A stretch of DNA of 64,000 nt. Source: Acanthochromis polyacanthus (taxonomy: Eukaryota > Chordata > Actinopteri > Pomacentridae). The stretch spans positions 25,662,441 to 25,726,440 of the forward strand of contig NC_067135.1 in NCBI RefSeq assembly GCF_021347895.1. Reading direction: 5' to 3'. Below the pieces are notes generated by a model that had not been told where the DNA came from, did not search any database, and was given only the letters and a program-made list of their open reading frames with translations. Below are positions 40,047 through 52,069 of this stretch, in pieces. How positions within the stretch are numbered: position 1 is the first letter of the stretch; each line of letters opens with the position of its first letter. A program made the position numbers and the translations under genes.

Positions 40047-42959
40047 CTGAAGAAGACACAACACACCGATCAACACAGAAACACAACAGAAAGTGATTGT
40101 TAAGATGGAAACTAGATCAAGATCAGCTTAGATATGCTCTTCCCTGCAGTGTTATTTATTTTTCAAAAATGAAATACTGCATGGTTTGAATGAATTACTT
40201 TGTGGGGGGAAAAATGACAATGCTAAATGTGCCCAGAGTAACTGAAATACTCTGATTTTATGTCTGATAACTGTGACTTACGTTTTGTTTTCCGCATGTA
40301 GAGGACAGTTCCTGAAGCACCAACAACCACTCCAGAGAAGCCACTCACACCGATGAAAATCCAGAAAGCTAAACACGTTTCCATTGTATGATAAATGACA
40401 AGACAGATGTGAAAGAGTGGAAAAGATTTAATGCAGACAAAATAACACAAATGAGACAGAAAACGACAAAAAACAGACAAAAAATGAACCAAAAGAGACA
40501 CAAAATGACAAGAATGATTAACACAACTTATTATGCAGTGTTCTTCTTTTTTCAAACATGAAATACTGCATGCTTTGGATGAATTACAAAGTGAAAATAA
40601 GAAAAACATGAGGAAATGTTCAACGTTTCCACAGCAACTGAAATGCGCTGATTTTATGTCTGATAACGGTGACTTACGTGTAAATATCCATTTGAGGAGA
40701 ATAATTCTTGAAACTGAAAACACACCACTGACCACACGGGAAGTTAAAGAGGAACCAGATTTGTCCATTGTAGCTGAAAAATCACAACACAGATGTGAAA
40801 TAGTGGACAAGACTTTATGCAGCATCATCATAAAGTGAATAAAGTGCAGAGCATCACCTGACAGGGATCACAGTTTTGTAGAGCACTGAATTTATCAGTG
40901 ACAAAACACATTTAATTATCTTCATGTGTTATTATCCCTGCTCCAGCCTCTGTTCTCTGCCTCCTTCTCCCTCCTTCTCCTTTCTCCCATTGTTCCTCCT
41001 CATCTGTCTCTGTGTTTTGACCCTTCTGTCCCTTTGTCTGTCATCTCCCTCCTGTCTCTCATCCCTGTCTCTCTGTCTATGTCTTCAGCCTGTTGTTCCT
41101 GTCTTGTCGCCGTCATTCCCTGGATTCCCTAAGCCTGTCTTCCTCCTTCATATCAGCTAACGATCCCTGTGAGCACCCCTTCTGGTAGTTTAGTTAATTC
41201 TGGATTAATTTGTGGATTTTCCCCTTGTTTTGTTTGTTGAGAACTTTTGTAGTGAGTTTGGTTTTCCCACTTAATCCCATTTCCCTTTTTGTCTTGAAAG
41301 TCTTGTTTTGTTTTAATAAAGCCTTCCCAATTTTCCTCCTTTCTCTCGGTTTCTGTGTCTGCGTCTGGGTTCTCTGACCCCCCCGTATCATCATGAGTTC
41401 ACAGCCCGATCTCACGAGGATTCGTGAAACTGTTACGTAAATTTTTGTTTCGGTTTCGTGCGCACCAACACGATTTCGTCATGTTTTTCGTGCCGCTCAC
41501 CACGAAATGCACACCAATGTATTTTAAACGGCGGACTTTTCGTGCCACCCAGAACGTATTTCAAACGAATGTGTATATTATATTTTTAATGTAAAACCAT
41601 GGCGAATCCAACGCTATATTTTGCATGACATCGTCCCTAACCATAACCCTAACCATAACCTAACCATAACCTAACCATAACCCGGTGGTACACTTACCAA
41701 TTTGCATAGGAATTTAAAGAATGTCCGGCGGCCGGCGGCCGCAAACACGATCACACAAGCAGTATACGCCGATGGACAGCTTAGATCGTCATGAATCCGC
41801 CGGTATAAAGCACTTTCAGATGTGATTACCACAGCAGGTTTCGTTGTGAGCAACACGAAAAACATTTCGTGGTGAGCGGCACGAAAAACATGACGAAATC
41901 GTGTTGGTGCGCACGAAAAAGAAACAAAAAATTTACGTAACAGTTTCACGAATCCCCGTGAGACCGTGTTGGAGTTCATCCTCTTTGAACCAGCAGGGTG
42001 GAAAGATGTGTTATCTTTTAGAAAAAAATGCTCAGAAGCTAGAATCTGTAAAACCTGAAAGAATCATCACATTTTCAATTTTACAACAGAATAACCGGGA
42101 AAGTCGATCCATTTTAAATTTGTAATATTTAATCCGAATCACTTTATTCTACATCTCTCAGATTCTGACTCGGTTATGACCACCAGTCAGAAATTCAGTG
42201 ATAACTGTGTTGAACTGCAGGCAGTGTTTCCACAGAGAGACTGAGAGGAAAATCAAAGCTACTGAATCATTTGGCTTACTTTATAATGATTTATGGCTTT
42301 CTAACAGAGTGACACGACACCATAAACATTTCTGAGTTCTCTCTTCTTTCAATCATGTTTTTTCTTTTCTGTTTCCACTGAAGTGCAGGACTTTAGATTG
42401 CAGTGACAAACGAACCACAGAGAAGGAAAAATGAGACGGCAGCAAATAAAAACCTTCAGAGGAGGAAGAAAGGTTTTTACATGATTTCTGCGGATGCCAA
42501 CAAGTTACTGATTAATCAAACTAAAGTCTTTACAGATTCATACAAATGAAGGTCACAGACTGCAGCTGCTGTTAAATAAAACTCCTTCTGTTCTTGTTAC
42601 AGCCACATGCATCATGTGTTCATTTAAATATATTTAAACCTGAACATTTTCTGTCACGATGAAACTATCATTTACTCTCAGTGACAAAAGTGTTGATTGC
42701 CACAAACAAAACATAAATGTGTTGCTCTGAGTCTCAGATAAAAATCACATCAATAATCACAGTGGCGTGTTGAGAAGAAGAATCTTGACTGAAACTATTT
42801 AGCTTTAAAAGTGTTTGTTTTCTGGTGTCTCCAAAAAACATCAAAGTTCAGAAAACATGTCAACATGTGACCTGATTTCATTTCACAAACTGGAAAGATG
42901 AATGTTTTGAGTAAAAACTAGAATAAAAAGACAAAACCTGAGTTTTCTTGCTGCTTACC
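39712..42959 (-). CDS. Small membrane-anchored coiled-coil protein, copy A
   Basis: On the - strand: untranslated first exon ending 42959 (gtaagc donor), membrane exon 40773-40678, membrane exon 40368-40282, terminal coil exon 40046-39712. Both membrane exons are phase 1-1. The first ATG lies in 40773-40678, giving a protein of about 168 residues: hydrophobic segments, a basic MRKTK, then one long coiled coil. No Ig domain or LTD. Phases and the coil type resemble the TM-plus-coil part of the lamin-tail receptor, so it is probably a pared-down relative. Confidence 0.55.
40282..40368 (-). CDS. Copy A transmembrane exon
   Basis: 87 nt, phase 1-1, acceptor gtttag and donor gtaagt. Encodes FWIFIGVSGFSGVVVGASGT and VLYMRKTK: a small-residue-rich membrane helix with a basic stop-transfer. 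Confidence 0.7.
40678..40773 (-). CDS. Copy A upstream membrane exon
   Basis: 96 nt, phase 1-1, acceptor tttcag and donor gtaagt. Contains the likely start codon (MDKSGSSLTSRVVSGVFSVS). A paralogue of the following exon by position and splice context. Confidence 0.5.
40870..41394 (+). repeat. Pyrimidine-rich repeat, possible LTR 3' part
   Basis: CT-rich (40920-41160), then tttaataaagccttcc and a tgcgtctgggttctctgac end, reminiscent of the 3' end of fish LTR elements. No partner copy in the window. Confidence 0.3.
41403..41971. mobile_element. MITE with about 105-bp inverted repeats and 8-bp TSD
   Basis: Left arm 41403-41510 and right arm 41860-41971 are inverted copies (for example cgtgcgcaccaacacgattt). 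Flanking gagttcac/gagttcat at 41395-41402 and 41972-41979 suggest a hAT-type 8-bp duplication. The core (41690-41850) is homologous, in reverse, to the right half of the piggyBac-like MITE at 7.6-8.2 kb, and a taacca-type array sits at 41638-41687. Confidence 0.75.
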
Positions 42960-43170
42960 GTCGTGTTGCGTTGACGAGTCGACTCACCTCAGAGAGCGAT
43001 AAGCTTCAGGGTAAAAGTACTTTCACTTTATGGTCACCTGATAAGGTCTGTTTAACTGCTCTGATGTTTGGTTGTAGCTCTGATTCCTCCTTATCTCATA
43101 GAGTCAACAAGGTGTAAACCTACTTTCATTCACTGTGCAGCCTCATCTTTAACAGCTTCTGTCTAATCGC
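42940..43170 (-). promoter_or_regulatory. Promoter and first exon of copy A
   Basis: This stretch is strongly conserved with 53150-53390 upstream of copy B, while the intervening introns differ. It ends in a gtaagc donor and has no ATG, so it is a 5' untranslated exon plus proximal promoter. A taaagtgaaa at 43030-43021 (also at 53244-53235) resembles an IRF-binding element. Confidence 0.45.
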
Positions 43171-43507
43171 TGCACGTTAAAACTACTGGGACTCTTTAAA
43201 GTGACTGAAAATAACCAGCAGGACAAGTTGTGATTTTACAGTTTGTTTCCTGGTTCATCTCTTTTCCAGATTGTTCAGGTTTCTGTCTTTGTGCTCTGAT
43301 CAAAAGCTGCACTGTAAGCAGGTCACACCAGATATCAGCTTTATAGGTGCACGTGGTTTTACTGCAGCTTGGAACTGTTTCAATAAATGTGAACAGGAAG
43401 CAGAGTTTGACCCTTTAGTGCCCGAAAGACTAGAAAGATCTTTTAATCTGCAGCACTCAGTCTGCTCCAAATATTAACAGAAATAAAAGTTTCTAGTACG
43501 GTTCAGG

Positions 43508-43660
43508 TTTTAAGTGGATTTAAATGAACACATGATGCATGTGGCTGTAACAAAAACAGAAGTGGAGTTTTATTTTTATTAAACAGCAGCTGCAGTCTGT
43601 GACCTTTATTTGAATGATTCTGTAAAAACTTCAGTTTGATTAATGAGCAACTTGTTGGAA
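43508..43660 (-). repeat. Inverted copy of the 42.48-42.63 kb sequence
   Basis: Reverse complement of about 42480-42630 (gaacacatgatgcatgtggc and onward), which itself is duplicated directly at 52640-52800. It marks a broken inverted duplication next to copy A. Confidence 0.7.
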
Positions 43661-43698
43661 AAGTTTCTAATAATGAACATCTGAACAAACACTGACAC

Positions 43699-45050
43699 TT
43701 ATACCCCTTTTCAACCAAAAAGAACCAGGTGCTAGATCAGTGCTGGTGCTTAGTTGGTTCAAATCTCATGCCTCCTAAGAACCGGTTTGCTTTTCCATTG
43801 GTGAGGAGCGCAGTTGGAGCCATGTCATTGCATCTTATTAAAATGTCAGTACGTCCCTGCATGTGTAGCCGTTCAACAACATTTGTACACCATAATCATG
43901 CAAGTGCTCTTCCTGACTTTGCAAACCTACATTGTGATTCAGAAACAAATAAATTGTTAGTAGTTCCCTGTCTTCAGCCGAGTCACAAGCAACAGTGACT
44001 ACATTTGAGAAGACAGGTAATTATCAGATGTTTTGATTCTTAACAGTGAACATGTTAGCATTAGCTTGGATACTTAGCTTCAGCTACATTTGCATCCACT
44101 ACAGAGCAGTTAACTAACACAATAAGTTGATGATAATACCTATGTTTATCTTTATAAATGGTCTTAAGTTTAATTGTGAGGCAGAGGTCAGCTGTTGTCT
44201 GGACACATCTGTGATCACACTAATGGTGGGACACAATTACACCAGATTTCAGCAAGAGGCTGCTGTTCTGTCTAAACAGTCATGAGACATTGACATTTTT
44301 TATTGACATAACCACCACTGTTGTTAGCTTCTGTTTCAATCATTTGTTTGAGATGAGGAAATCAACTATTGCATGTTTCTACTTAAATGTACTACTTTCA
44401 AGACATAATATAAACATGCATCTCTCATCACAAATTTCTGTTTATTTACCCAAAGTGCAAGAGTAAAAATACAAAACAGGTGAAGTTAAATAGCTTAAAA
44501 GCAAAATAATTTTCAAAAAAAAAAGATTTTTTTTCGATAAAAGGGCAAAAGTAGTGGACAATGCAGTTTATTTCTGGGACAGTCGCTCCAGTACCGACAC
44601 CATGCGTCCCATCAGTCCAACCAAGGTTTCATCCATCCTCTGGATGTTCTGGAGCATGGCAGAGGTCACATCTTGGTGTCTTCCGATCTGTTCCAAGAAC
44701 CGTTCCTCTGACGTCTCCAGATACTGCAGAGGATCCACAGCAGCTTCCTGCTTCCCTTTTCCTGCATAAAAGCACCAAAAAGTACTAGTTGTCAGTAATT
44801 ACTGTATATAATCTTAAACACGGTTAACTTAAAGTAAATGTTATATTTTGTGATTTTAGGATGGGCCAAAAGATAACATACTGATCATGTTGATGTCTGC
44901 ATAGTCTAATCAGATCTTACTTGATTTGGTCTGTAGAGAGGAGGACGGCGTGGAGGAGCTGCAGGACGGAACCAGTAAGCTGCGGACTAGTGCTCCTGGT
45001 AACTGGACCTCATCATCCAAGGCCGACAACTAAATAAAATAAACAAGACA
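43699..45050 (-). mobile_element. Fossil PIF/Harbinger-type element
   Basis: Left border begins acccctttt caaccaaaaa style terminal sequence near 43699. On the - strand it carries two spliced exons of the element's Myb/trihelix-type accessory protein (45029-44935 and 44764-44570). The right terminus was not located and no transposase is visible. Confidence 0.5.
44570..45029 (-). pseudogene. Myb/trihelix-type accessory protein, last two exons
   Basis: The upstream exon reads LSALDDEVQLPGALVRSLLV and a Ser-rich linker to a taag donor. The downstream exon follows tgcag and reads FLEQIGRHQDVTSAMLQNIQ then RMVSVLERLSQK and stop. The C-terminal helical part resembles the oligomerising tail of Harbinger-associated DNA-binding proteins. 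The DNA-binding exon is not found in the element, so it is a remnant. Confidence 0.55.
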
Positions 45051-45353
45051 TGCTGTTGGTAGCATCTATATGACATACCTTCTCATTCACTGGTTTTTAT
45101 TTAATTATTTTATACAACGTAGATTAATAATGAAGACATCAAAACGATAACAGAATACATATGGAATAATGATGTAAACACAAAAAAGTGTTAATCCCCA
45201 GTATTAATCTACAATGCAGAAAATAATACAAACAAATAAAAAGCGTTAAATAATATGGTGCATTCAGACGTTTGACTGGTAGTGTAAATATCTGGAAATG
45301 AAAGCTGAAATGTTAATCTACATTATATATCTACAGTATAATTGCAATATTAG

Positions 45354-45692
45354 GAGGCAGAGCTGGAGGTAGCAGAACTGAAGATGCTGAGGTTTTCTTT
45401 GGGAGTGACCAGGATGGATAGGATCAGGAATGAGTACATCAGAGGGACAGCACATGTTAGAGGCTTTGGAGATAAAGTCAGAGAGGCCAGACTGAGATGG
45501 TTCAGACATGTCCAGAGGAGAGAGAGTGAATATATTGGTAGAAGGATGCTGAGTTTCCCACTGCTAGGCAGGAGGCCTAGAGGAAGACCAAAGAGGAGGT
45601 TTATGGATGTGGTTAAAGAGGACATGAAGGTAGTTGGTGTGAGAGAAGAGGATGCAGAAGACAGGAAGGGAAAAGCCGAAAGGAAAAGAAGA
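45354..45692 (+). mobile_element. 5'-truncated RTE LINE
   Basis: Matches the C-terminal part of the RTE at 26476-29334 (LRFSLGVTRMDRIRNEYIRG and so on), with the same 3' tail. Flanked by 13-bp duplications attgcaatattag/attgtaatattag (45341-45353, 45693-45705). A deletion of about 40 bp lies near its end. Confidence 0.85.
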
Positions 45693-45705
45693 ATTGTAAT
45701 ATTAG

Positions 45706-46970
45706 AAATATACAATCTGACAACATATATGGTGTTTTTGGTGGTGGATTTGCACATGTGCAGTAAGTGTTTTCATCTAAGCATTTTGTCTTTATCTGAT
45801 GGGAAAAATGATCAAAAACTGTCCATCACTCGCCCGTTGGTTCCTATTAAAAATGATAAACTTGATAACTGTTTCACAAACGTATAGTTTCGTTTTGAGT
45901 AAATGTTACTCAAAGGACCTCTGTTTGGGGCTCGTCTCAGTGGCGGATTAATCCATAGTTAGCACTGTGGCGAGCGTCTGTGGCACCAGGATGCTATGTA
46001 GGGTTGAGTCCAAACAGACTGTGACTGACGGTGTGACTCATTGATGGTTTTGGAACTTTACTCACAGATTTTGAATGATATCTTTTAAGGCTGAAATCCC
46101 TGGTGTTTCAGCAGTGAACCACATCCAATAAAGCATAAAATGCCTCATTCATTGTGGCTGGAGAAGCTCCATGTTCTCACTACAGTACACAGTAAACAGA
46201 AGATGAGCCTTTCAGTAAATGATTAATCCACATTCAGGAAGGCATTTTTAGACGTCACAGCAGCAGCAGCAGCATGTTGCCCTGACTATCACTAAAATGA
46301 ATGTGCTGACAGGTTTTGCTGAATTGATAGATTGTTGCTTTTGAATGTTTATTGCAATGTGGAGTTTTGCATCTAACAGAGTAAAGTACATTCCCGGGAG
46401 CCAACAAATACGTCCAAAATGAGAAGTTTATTTTTTTTTAAACACATTTGATGGTAGAAAGATATTGTCAGTTTAGAAACCTTACTGGAACTGTCAACAG
46501 ACGTAAATTCATTGGATGGATAATTTTCTGAATAAATATGGTTCTGTTGATCAGCAATTAATCAATTTGAAAGATACATTCAGCTCACTGTTTGTCCTGT
46601 GATGATATTGTGTTGCCAGATATGGACGTGTGTTGTCGACCACAAAGGCAGCTGTTATTTATGTCTCTGGATAATATAAGGCTACCTTAGTCGATCCTGT
46701 ATAGACATTTCACATATGTGCTCAGGGGTCATTGAGCATAACAGAAGACTTTGTCGTGGTGCCCTTTTATGAGCTAAGATGGCATCACAGTGACTTTTTT
46801 TTTCTTTTTTTTTTTTCCAGTGAGTTTACAAACTTCTACAGTGACAAGTTTGTGCAAGAAGTAGAACCCATAACGCTTTGTTATGGGTGAAATTAGATAA
46901 TGAATTTAACAGTAGTGCATTGTGCACATGAGGAATAGCATCTGGTTTGCAAATACTTTAAACAAATGAG
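45706..46970. other. Spacer, no gene seen
   Basis: No coding pattern or recognised repeat apart from short poly-T and CAG runs. Confidence 0.5.
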
Positions 46971-46984
46971 ATGCTTTATAACAG

Positions 46985-47680
46985 CAGTATTTCCTTTACA
47001 CAAGTAGCAGTCCAGAGGGCAGGAGTGAAGGCATCACAATCTGCTGTTCACAGAAAACGTCATGAACAGAAGTACAAAGGCTTCACCAGAAGATACAAAC
47101 CACTCATTAACAAGAAGAATAGGAAAGCCAGGCTGGAATCTGACAAAAAGTACAGAGATGAGCCTCAAAAATTCAGAGAAAGTTTTCTGGAGTGATGAGA
47201 CAAAGATGAACCTTTACCAAAGTGATGGAAAGGATAAGCTCTTCAGTGAAACACAGTGGAGGTGATGTCATGACTTCTTCTGGGATGGACTCATTAACTT
47301 TCATTGATGATGGAACACATGATGGCAGCAGCAAAATGGAGGTAGGAGGGAGTAACCCCCCAAAACAAACTGAAAGAAGCTGTGGTGAACAAAAGAATAA
47401 TACAAAAGTTTGGTGATGTCAGTGGGTCACAGGCTTGATGCAGTTATTACAAGCAAAGGATTTACAACTACACTATCAGCTTCTCATTCAATGCTTTTTT
47501 TTGTGTTATTTTGGATTGTAGATTATTACTGGAGATTAACACTTTTTATTATTTTACAACATAATTTCATATGTATTCTTTTATAGTCTTGATGTCTTCA
47601 GTATTTATATACATTAAAGAAAATAACTAAATAAAAATCAATGAATGAGAAGCTGCATCCAAACTTTTGACTGGTAGTGA
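46985..47680 (+). pseudogene. Degenerate Tc1-like transposase
   Basis: Broken frames retain KVFWSDETKMNLYQSDGK (first catalytic block) and a GHRLDAVI C-terminal motif. It ends with a terminal-repeat-like aacttttgactggtagtg. A second copy of that terminus at about 45265-45284 may be its other end or another relic. Confidence 0.7.
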
Positions 47681-48240
47681 AAGTTTGAAGTCTTATTCAT
47701 TTTAACAACACTTTGTTAGTAGTAACCTTTCAAAACACCCAAGGACAGCGTGCAAAGTAAACAAAGTTAAAACACATTTGGACTTCCGGGTGAGTGATGC
47801 ACGAGGCAGGGATTTTAAGAAATATATTGAGTTGTTGGTAAATCAAAATGTTCTGATTTTATTTTTAATTTTATAATAAGGGGGTTTAGTGAGAGGAGTT
47901 CAGGACATACGTGGATAAAACATAGCCTGTTATAAGGCAAAGGCTTACCTCCAAGGTGCTGACACTTTTGTGGGTAGCTCTATTTGCACTCAGTGCAATC
48001 CTCCCAGAGAGTGACAGCTGCACCTTTCTGCCCCTTAAACACTGGGAGCAGGCTGCAACGGTTATTTTCTCCAGAAAAATATAATAAAACAGAATTTATG
48101 TTCAAATTTCAGTAGGGATCTGTGCTTAAAGAGAAAAATACAAATAAATGATCACAACCTTTTTAAAATTGTGCTTTATTTGAACTTGTACAGAATATTT
48201 ATTGAATCTTGAAAACAAACACCAAAACACAGATGTCAAA
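47681..48240. other. Spacer, no gene seen
   Basis: AT-rich; nothing recognised. Confidence 0.5.
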
Positions 48241-48642
48241 CAAAGCCAATCACAAAAGTTACATATTTAAAGATGTAAGAAGTATGATTGAAATACAAAT
48301 AAAAAATAATCATCTACACTCTGTTAATCCATTCTTTCTTTGATTAAATGTGTTTTTGTCATTCAGCTGCACTCAGAGAAAAGAAATATTTATATTAAAA
48401 AAAACTACAAGTTTTCATTTAGAGCAAAAATCCGTTCATTCTCCTGTCGTATCACGTTTAAGTAAAGAGTTCTGCATTCATCACAGTTCATGATTTAAAC
48501 GTTGTTCACTCATTAAACCAAATACTTTTGGACATAGTTGATCATTTCTGGTATTTTGTGTAATTCTGGTGGAATGTGTTGATGCAAAGAGCTACTGTGG
48601 ACTTCTGCTGATTTCCTCTGATTTCTTTTGATTTATTTCTGT

Positions 48643-49116
48643 TCAGCTGCTCCACTGAGGATCTCTGGTTATTCTGGTCTCTAGAGTTTCTACAGGATCC
48701 ATCAGTTTATTCAGATTAGACTGCTGTTTCTCATAAATTCTCTTTTCCTTATCCAACCTCCATTCAGTTCTTAATCGTTCTTCTTTTTCTTTCAACAGTT
48801 CCTCTGGTTTGTCGTAGTTTTCTTCTCTCTCTTTTAATTCTTTCTCCACTTTGAGAAGCTTCTCCTTGTTTTTCTTCTTTTCCTCATCAACCTCATCCAG
48901 TTGCTTTTTGACATCATCCATCTGGTTTTCCAGCTCTGTCTTCACTGTTTTCAGCACCATAACCGTCTGTTTCATGTCATCTGTCTTTGGTGTTGCAGGG
49001 CCAGGTAATGGATCGCTGTGCCCCGTATCGCTGTTTTGTCGTACTGGAACATAACCCTGTGCCCCATCATCACCATCATCACCACCATCACCATTGGAGG
49101 AACGAAAACAACACAC
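48643..49116 (-). CDS. Copy B terminal coiled-coil exon
   Basis: The frame is open for 157 codons. The coil (ELENQMDDVKKQLDEVDEEK and so on) aligns with copy A, preceded by a GATGGT microsatellite read as GDGGDDGDDG. The copy A acceptor position is not kept; a likely acceptor is gggcacag before GYVPVRQNSD. C-terminus is longer than in copy A. Confidence 0.6.
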   Translation of the reverse strand: MCCFRSSNGDGGDDGDDGAQGYVPVRQNSDTGHSDPLPGPATPKTDDMKQTVMVLKTVKTELENQMDDVKKQLDEVDEEKKKNKEKLLKVEKELKEREENYDKPEELLKEKEERLRTEWRLDKEKRIYEKQQSNLNKLMDPVETLETRITRDPQWSS

Positions 49117-51592
49117 TGATCAACACAGAAACACAACAGAATGTGATTGTTAAGATGGCAACTAGATGTAGATCAGCTTAGATATTCTCTTCCCTGTATT
49201 ATTATTTGTTGTCAAACATGAAATTCTGCATGTTTTGGAAGAATTACATTGTGAAAATAACACTACAAAAAACCCCACATGATTAAATGTTCAATGTGTT
49301 CACAACAACTGAAATACATTGATTTTAAATCTAATAACTCTGACTTACAATTCCCCATGATGATAACAGCTCCTGAAACAGCAATACCTAATCCAACGAA
49401 GCCAGAAGACACTCAAATGATAAAACCGTTCAAGAGTAGCCGGATTGGTAACTTGTTGCTGAAAAATCACAACACAGATGTGAAATAGTGGACAAGATAT
49501 AATGAGGCATCATCATAAAGTCAATAAAGTGCAGAGGATCACCTGACACAGTTATGTATAAAAATTAATGTATCGGTGACAAAACACATTTAATTATCTT
49601 CATGAGCTCATCCTTTGAACCCCAAAACACACCAGCAGCATTAAAAGACGTGTTCTCTTTTAGAAAAGAAAAGAAAAAGCTCCATTCACTTCATTTATAA
49701 GATAGAAGCTATAAAACCAGAAAGAATCGTCACATTTTCAATTTTACAATTGAATATCTGGGAAAGTCGGTTCATTTTAAAGTTGTAATATTTCATCCAA
49801 ATCATTTTATTCTACATCTCAGTGAAACATTTGCAGAAACTAAACACCAGATTCTGACTCATCTGTGATCAATAGTCAGAAATTCAGTGATAACTGTGTT
49901 GAACTGCAGGCAGTGTTTCCACAGAGAGACTGAGAGGAAAATCAAAGTCACTCAATAGAATAAATGCAGCATCAATCAGAAACAGTGAACAGAGGAGAAA
50001 GTTGTTGGAGACACATTCAGCGTGGTGAAACATCTTTCTACTGAGAGAGAAATATTTGACAAAACTGTAACAGAAACATGAGATGAAAAGAATGAAAAAA
50101 GAGCAAAATGACACAAATGAGGCAGAAAACAATGAAAATGCACACAAAGCGAAACAAAAGAGACACAAAGTGACAAGAATGATACAACAAATGCCAAAAT
50201 CCAACAAAAACAAGACAAATTGAAAGAAACTAGACAGAACGCAACAAAAACTCAGACACAAAGTGACAAAAACAAGACAGAGAATGCCATAAAATGACAC
50301 AAACAACAAAAATGCGACATAAAATGACAAGAGGAGATGACAAGAGAGACTGAGAGGCAAATCAAAGTTACTGGATCATTCAACATCATTTCAACTTACT
50401 TATTAATTATTTAGAGTTTTCAAACAGAGTGATACAATGAACACAATGAATATTTCTGAGTTCTCTCTTCCTCCAGTCAGGTTGTTATCTGTTTCTGCTG
50501 AGGTGCAGGGCTTTAGTTTGCAGTGAAAAACTAGAAAAGCACTCGGAGAACGCAGACCTCCACCATGCCATCTGTTTGTCTGTCTGTTTGTTTGTCTGTT
50601 AACAGCATAACCTGGGGGGTATTCCACGAAGCTGGCTTAGGTCTAAGCCTGGTATATTTCGGTCAGCTTCGCTAACTTTAGTGAGAGTTTTGTTCCACCA
50701 ACAAGGCTTAGGGCTAGCCTGGCTTGGTAACCATGGTAACTCAGCCAGAGCGACAAGCCTGGTCCGGGGCAGGCTAACAGTCAAGCTTACTTTAGCCCCA
50801 TGTCAGAGAAGGTTCTGACGAGCTTCAGAAAGACGCCTGTGAACCGCATGTTACACATTAAATTCATCTTGATCTGTAATCAATGATGTTCTTGTTCGGT
50901 GACATACATTGAGACCTTTTTTAAATAACGCCGGAATAACCGTGAATCAAACTATATCATATTACACTACACATTTTGTCACAGTGTGCAACTGTGGCTC
51001 AGTGGTTAAAGTGTAGTTAAGTAGATTAAATGTGGTTTTACTTTTCAATCCACCAGCGGTAAATACTTGGAAACATCTGATTTTCTTTCTTCTTTCACCC
51101 TCAAAGTGCAGTCAACACGTAACAGGAATAGGCACAGATTGTCTTAAAATAAGCAGGACACAACAGCCACAGTTTTCCATAAAGAATACCTTCCTTTTAC
51201 CAGCGGTCCAATCTGATCATGATGAGAATCCAAAGGTGATGCCAAATGATGAGATAACTATTTTGTGTACAAGCTCATTTGTGTCTTCTCCCTTATTTAA
51301 ATGTAGGGCACAGTAGCACTATCATCGCTAATAAAAATGACATCTCCTCTATAGGCCTACATGTTTTTTTCTGCTTTTTTATTCAAAGTTTGAGTGTTTG
51401 ATGAAACATCTCCACATGAAGTTGCCCCTTTTTTCCGAAGTATTTCTACTTTGGTTTTAGGTGTTACCTGCTGCTTTATTCATCGATGGTGGATATATAT
51501 TTGTCAAATCAAGAACATGAATTAGGCCTACCAGAGTAAAAAGTGAAAACCACCATCACATTACACAAAACCAGGCTATGTTGGAGCCTCTT

Positions 51593-51597
<5 letters not shown>

Positions 51598-51658
<61 letters not shown>
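51598..51658. repeat. AT dinucleotide array
   Basis: About 60 bp of (at)n inside the Harbinger-type element. Confidence 0.95.
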
Positions 51659-51661
<3 letters not shown>

Positions 51662-51889
51662 TATGTATGTTTATACACACATAAAAAATGTCTTCAGTGG
51701 GTTTTGAAAAGCTTTATTTCATCAGATTGATCTCCTCTGGGCCACAGTAGTGTGACAAACTTCAGGGTGAGGAAAAAAAAGTCATCAACCACTGCAGTTG
51801 TGGGTTATCCCTAATCAGTGTCAAAAACTTGCCCTCTGAAAATTAAATTTTCAGACGTGTGCGTGTGTACGCTCAGACTAAGTGCTTCA

Positions 51890-52069
51890 TTAAAAAGAAA
51901 ATAAACACGCATTTAAACGGTTGGCAATGCTTTGCCAGGCAGCGTCTCGAGCTTTATTTATCACAACCGTGTTTCCTTTTCTTGTGATAATCTCCCTGGA
52001 GTCCTCATACAACTTCGTGAGAAGTTTCTGCTCCGCCGAAGAGAAAGTCTCCGCTCTGTTTTTAGACAT
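51890..52069 (-). CDS. Myb/SANT-like DNA-binding domain fragment
   Basis: 59 codons on the - strand from ATG at 52069. Reads FSSAEQKLLTKLYEDSREII then AWQSIANRLNA, a tri-helical Myb/SANT-like domain of the type encoded next to Harbinger transposases to recognise the element's ends. Truncated after the third helix, so probably the first exon of a once longer protein. Confidence 0.65.
   Translation of the reverse strand: MSKNRAETFSSAEQKLLTKLYEDSREIITRKGNTVVINKARDAAWQSIANRLNACLFSF

Noticed and set aside
40924..41160. Leu/Ser/Pro-rich ORF
   Set aside because: Product of a CT-rich repeat; no homology features.
49884..50360. 158-codon Leu/Phe/Cys-rich - strand ORF
   Set aside because: Low-complexity reading of a gacaaaa-type repeat; hydrophobic only because of base composition. 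The short conserved segment at 49858-49960 (also 42.17-42.29 kb) could be an exon, but no frame is kept in both copies.
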